NCBI GenBank assembly: GCA_003452185.1 | Contig: DMJJ01000134.1 | Location: forward strand, 1-7,766 | Origin: Verrucomicrobiales bacterium | GTDB taxonomy: Bacteria; Verrucomicrobiota; Verrucomicrobiia; Limisphaerales; UBA11320 | Reading direction: 5' to 3' | Length of the DNA stretch: 7,766 nt | Shown: piece by piece, positions 6,587 through 7,766 of the stretch | Position numbering within the stretch: the first letter of the stretch is position 1 | Layout: each line of letters begins with the position of its first letter | Made by a program: the position numbers and the translations under genes | Notes under the pieces: model-generated | The model's input: the letters and a program-made list of their open reading frames with translations, nothing else | Database searches by the model: none | What the model was told of the DNA's origin: nothing

Positions 6587-6630
6587 TTCCGCCCCGGGGG
6601 TCCGTGCTCCGGGGAACCCCCGGGGCGGAA
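6587..6630. repeat. 15-bp perfect inverted repeat downstream of groEL
   Basis: TTCCGCCCCGGGGGT (6587-6601) and its exact complement (6616-6630) flank a 14-base spacer. In RNA from either strand it would fold into a very stable hairpin. It lies 8 bases beyond the groEL terminator hairpin, with the T-containing stretch CGGCTTTTCC (minus strand) between and into its first arm. It may be a second, backup terminator arm or an mRNA 3' stabiliser. Confidence 0.55.
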
Positions 6631-6667
6631 AAGCCGAAATGGCCGGCCCCGGAACGGGGCCGGCCAT
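6628..6667 (-). terminator. groL: groEL terminator hairpin
   Basis: Forty bases past the groEL stop, read on the minus strand, ATGGCCGGCCCCG pairs perfectly with CGGGGCCGGCCAT over 13 bp (6639-6667) with a three-base loop. It is followed by TTTCGGCTTTTCC. The stem is exceptionally stable and the T-rich stretch is interrupted, so it is a plausible but not textbook intrinsic terminator. Confidence 0.6.
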
Positions 6668-6707
6668 CGTGATTCATCGGGTCCTTGCGGAACCCGCCGG
6701 AGACTTC

Positions 6708-7766
<1,059 letters not shown>

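Larger units (their letters stand above)
6381..6707. other. 327-base gap between groEL and aceF, rich in dyads
   Basis: No credible gene is present. From groEL towards aceF (right to left) it holds a 13-bp perfect hairpin (6639-6667), a 15-bp perfect inverted repeat (6587-6630), a GGAGG/CCTCC pair (6560-6576), a 13-base dyad (6550-6562), a candidate promoter (6511-6539) and a leader of roughly 120 bases. A weak 5-bp hairpin (GACCC 6490-6494, GGGTC 6502-6506) would sit at the very start of that leader. Confidence 0.55.

Overview
The window is GC-rich bacterial chromosome with five protein-coding genes and no RNA genes, mobile elements or CRISPR arrays that I can support. A Gfo/Idh/MocA oxidoreductase, a large membrane-bound sugar-nucleotide dehydratase/epimerase, a divided pyruvate dehydrogenase locus (E2 and E3 only) and a GroEL suggest a Gram-negative bacterium with a sugar-modified surface. 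The strong G/C third-position bias, the lack of clear Shine-Dalgarno sites and the QKP-type Gfo/Idh protein would fit Verrucomicrobiota or a relative. That assignment is a guess, because no marker here is decisive.

Layout. Positions 1-156 are GC-rich non-coding sequence. A Gfo/Idh/MocA oxidoreductase (157-1236, +) ends at a good intrinsic terminator (1238-1262). A 342-base gap follows, holding a doubtful 96-residue ORF and a strong hairpin just ahead of the next start. The CapD/WbpM/PglF-type nucleotide-sugar 4,6-dehydratase (1579-3537, +) comes next, with a hairpin that overlaps its stop codon. It converges on the minus-strand pair aceF (E2, 5064-6380) and lpdA (E3, 3577-5022), which are transcribed in the order E2 then E3. 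Upstream of E2, a 327-base gap carries a candidate promoter, a dyad and two long perfect hairpins. The C-terminal two thirds of a groEL gene (6708-7766, -) then runs off the right edge.

How the genes relate. E2 and E3 are subunits of the same 2-oxoacid dehydrogenase complex, almost certainly the pyruvate dehydrogenase complex, and are probably co-transcribed. The E1 component is not in the window. The position upstream of E2 where it often lies holds groEL, so E1 must be encoded elsewhere. The dehydratase would supply a deoxy-amino sugar nucleotide for polysaccharide or glycoprotein synthesis. The oxidoreductase has its own terminator and no evident link to its neighbours. All five genes look intact apart from the edge truncation of groEL. 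I found no convincing undescribed system. The items most worth a second look are the intergenic hairpins, the variant lipoylation motif of E2 and the missing E1.
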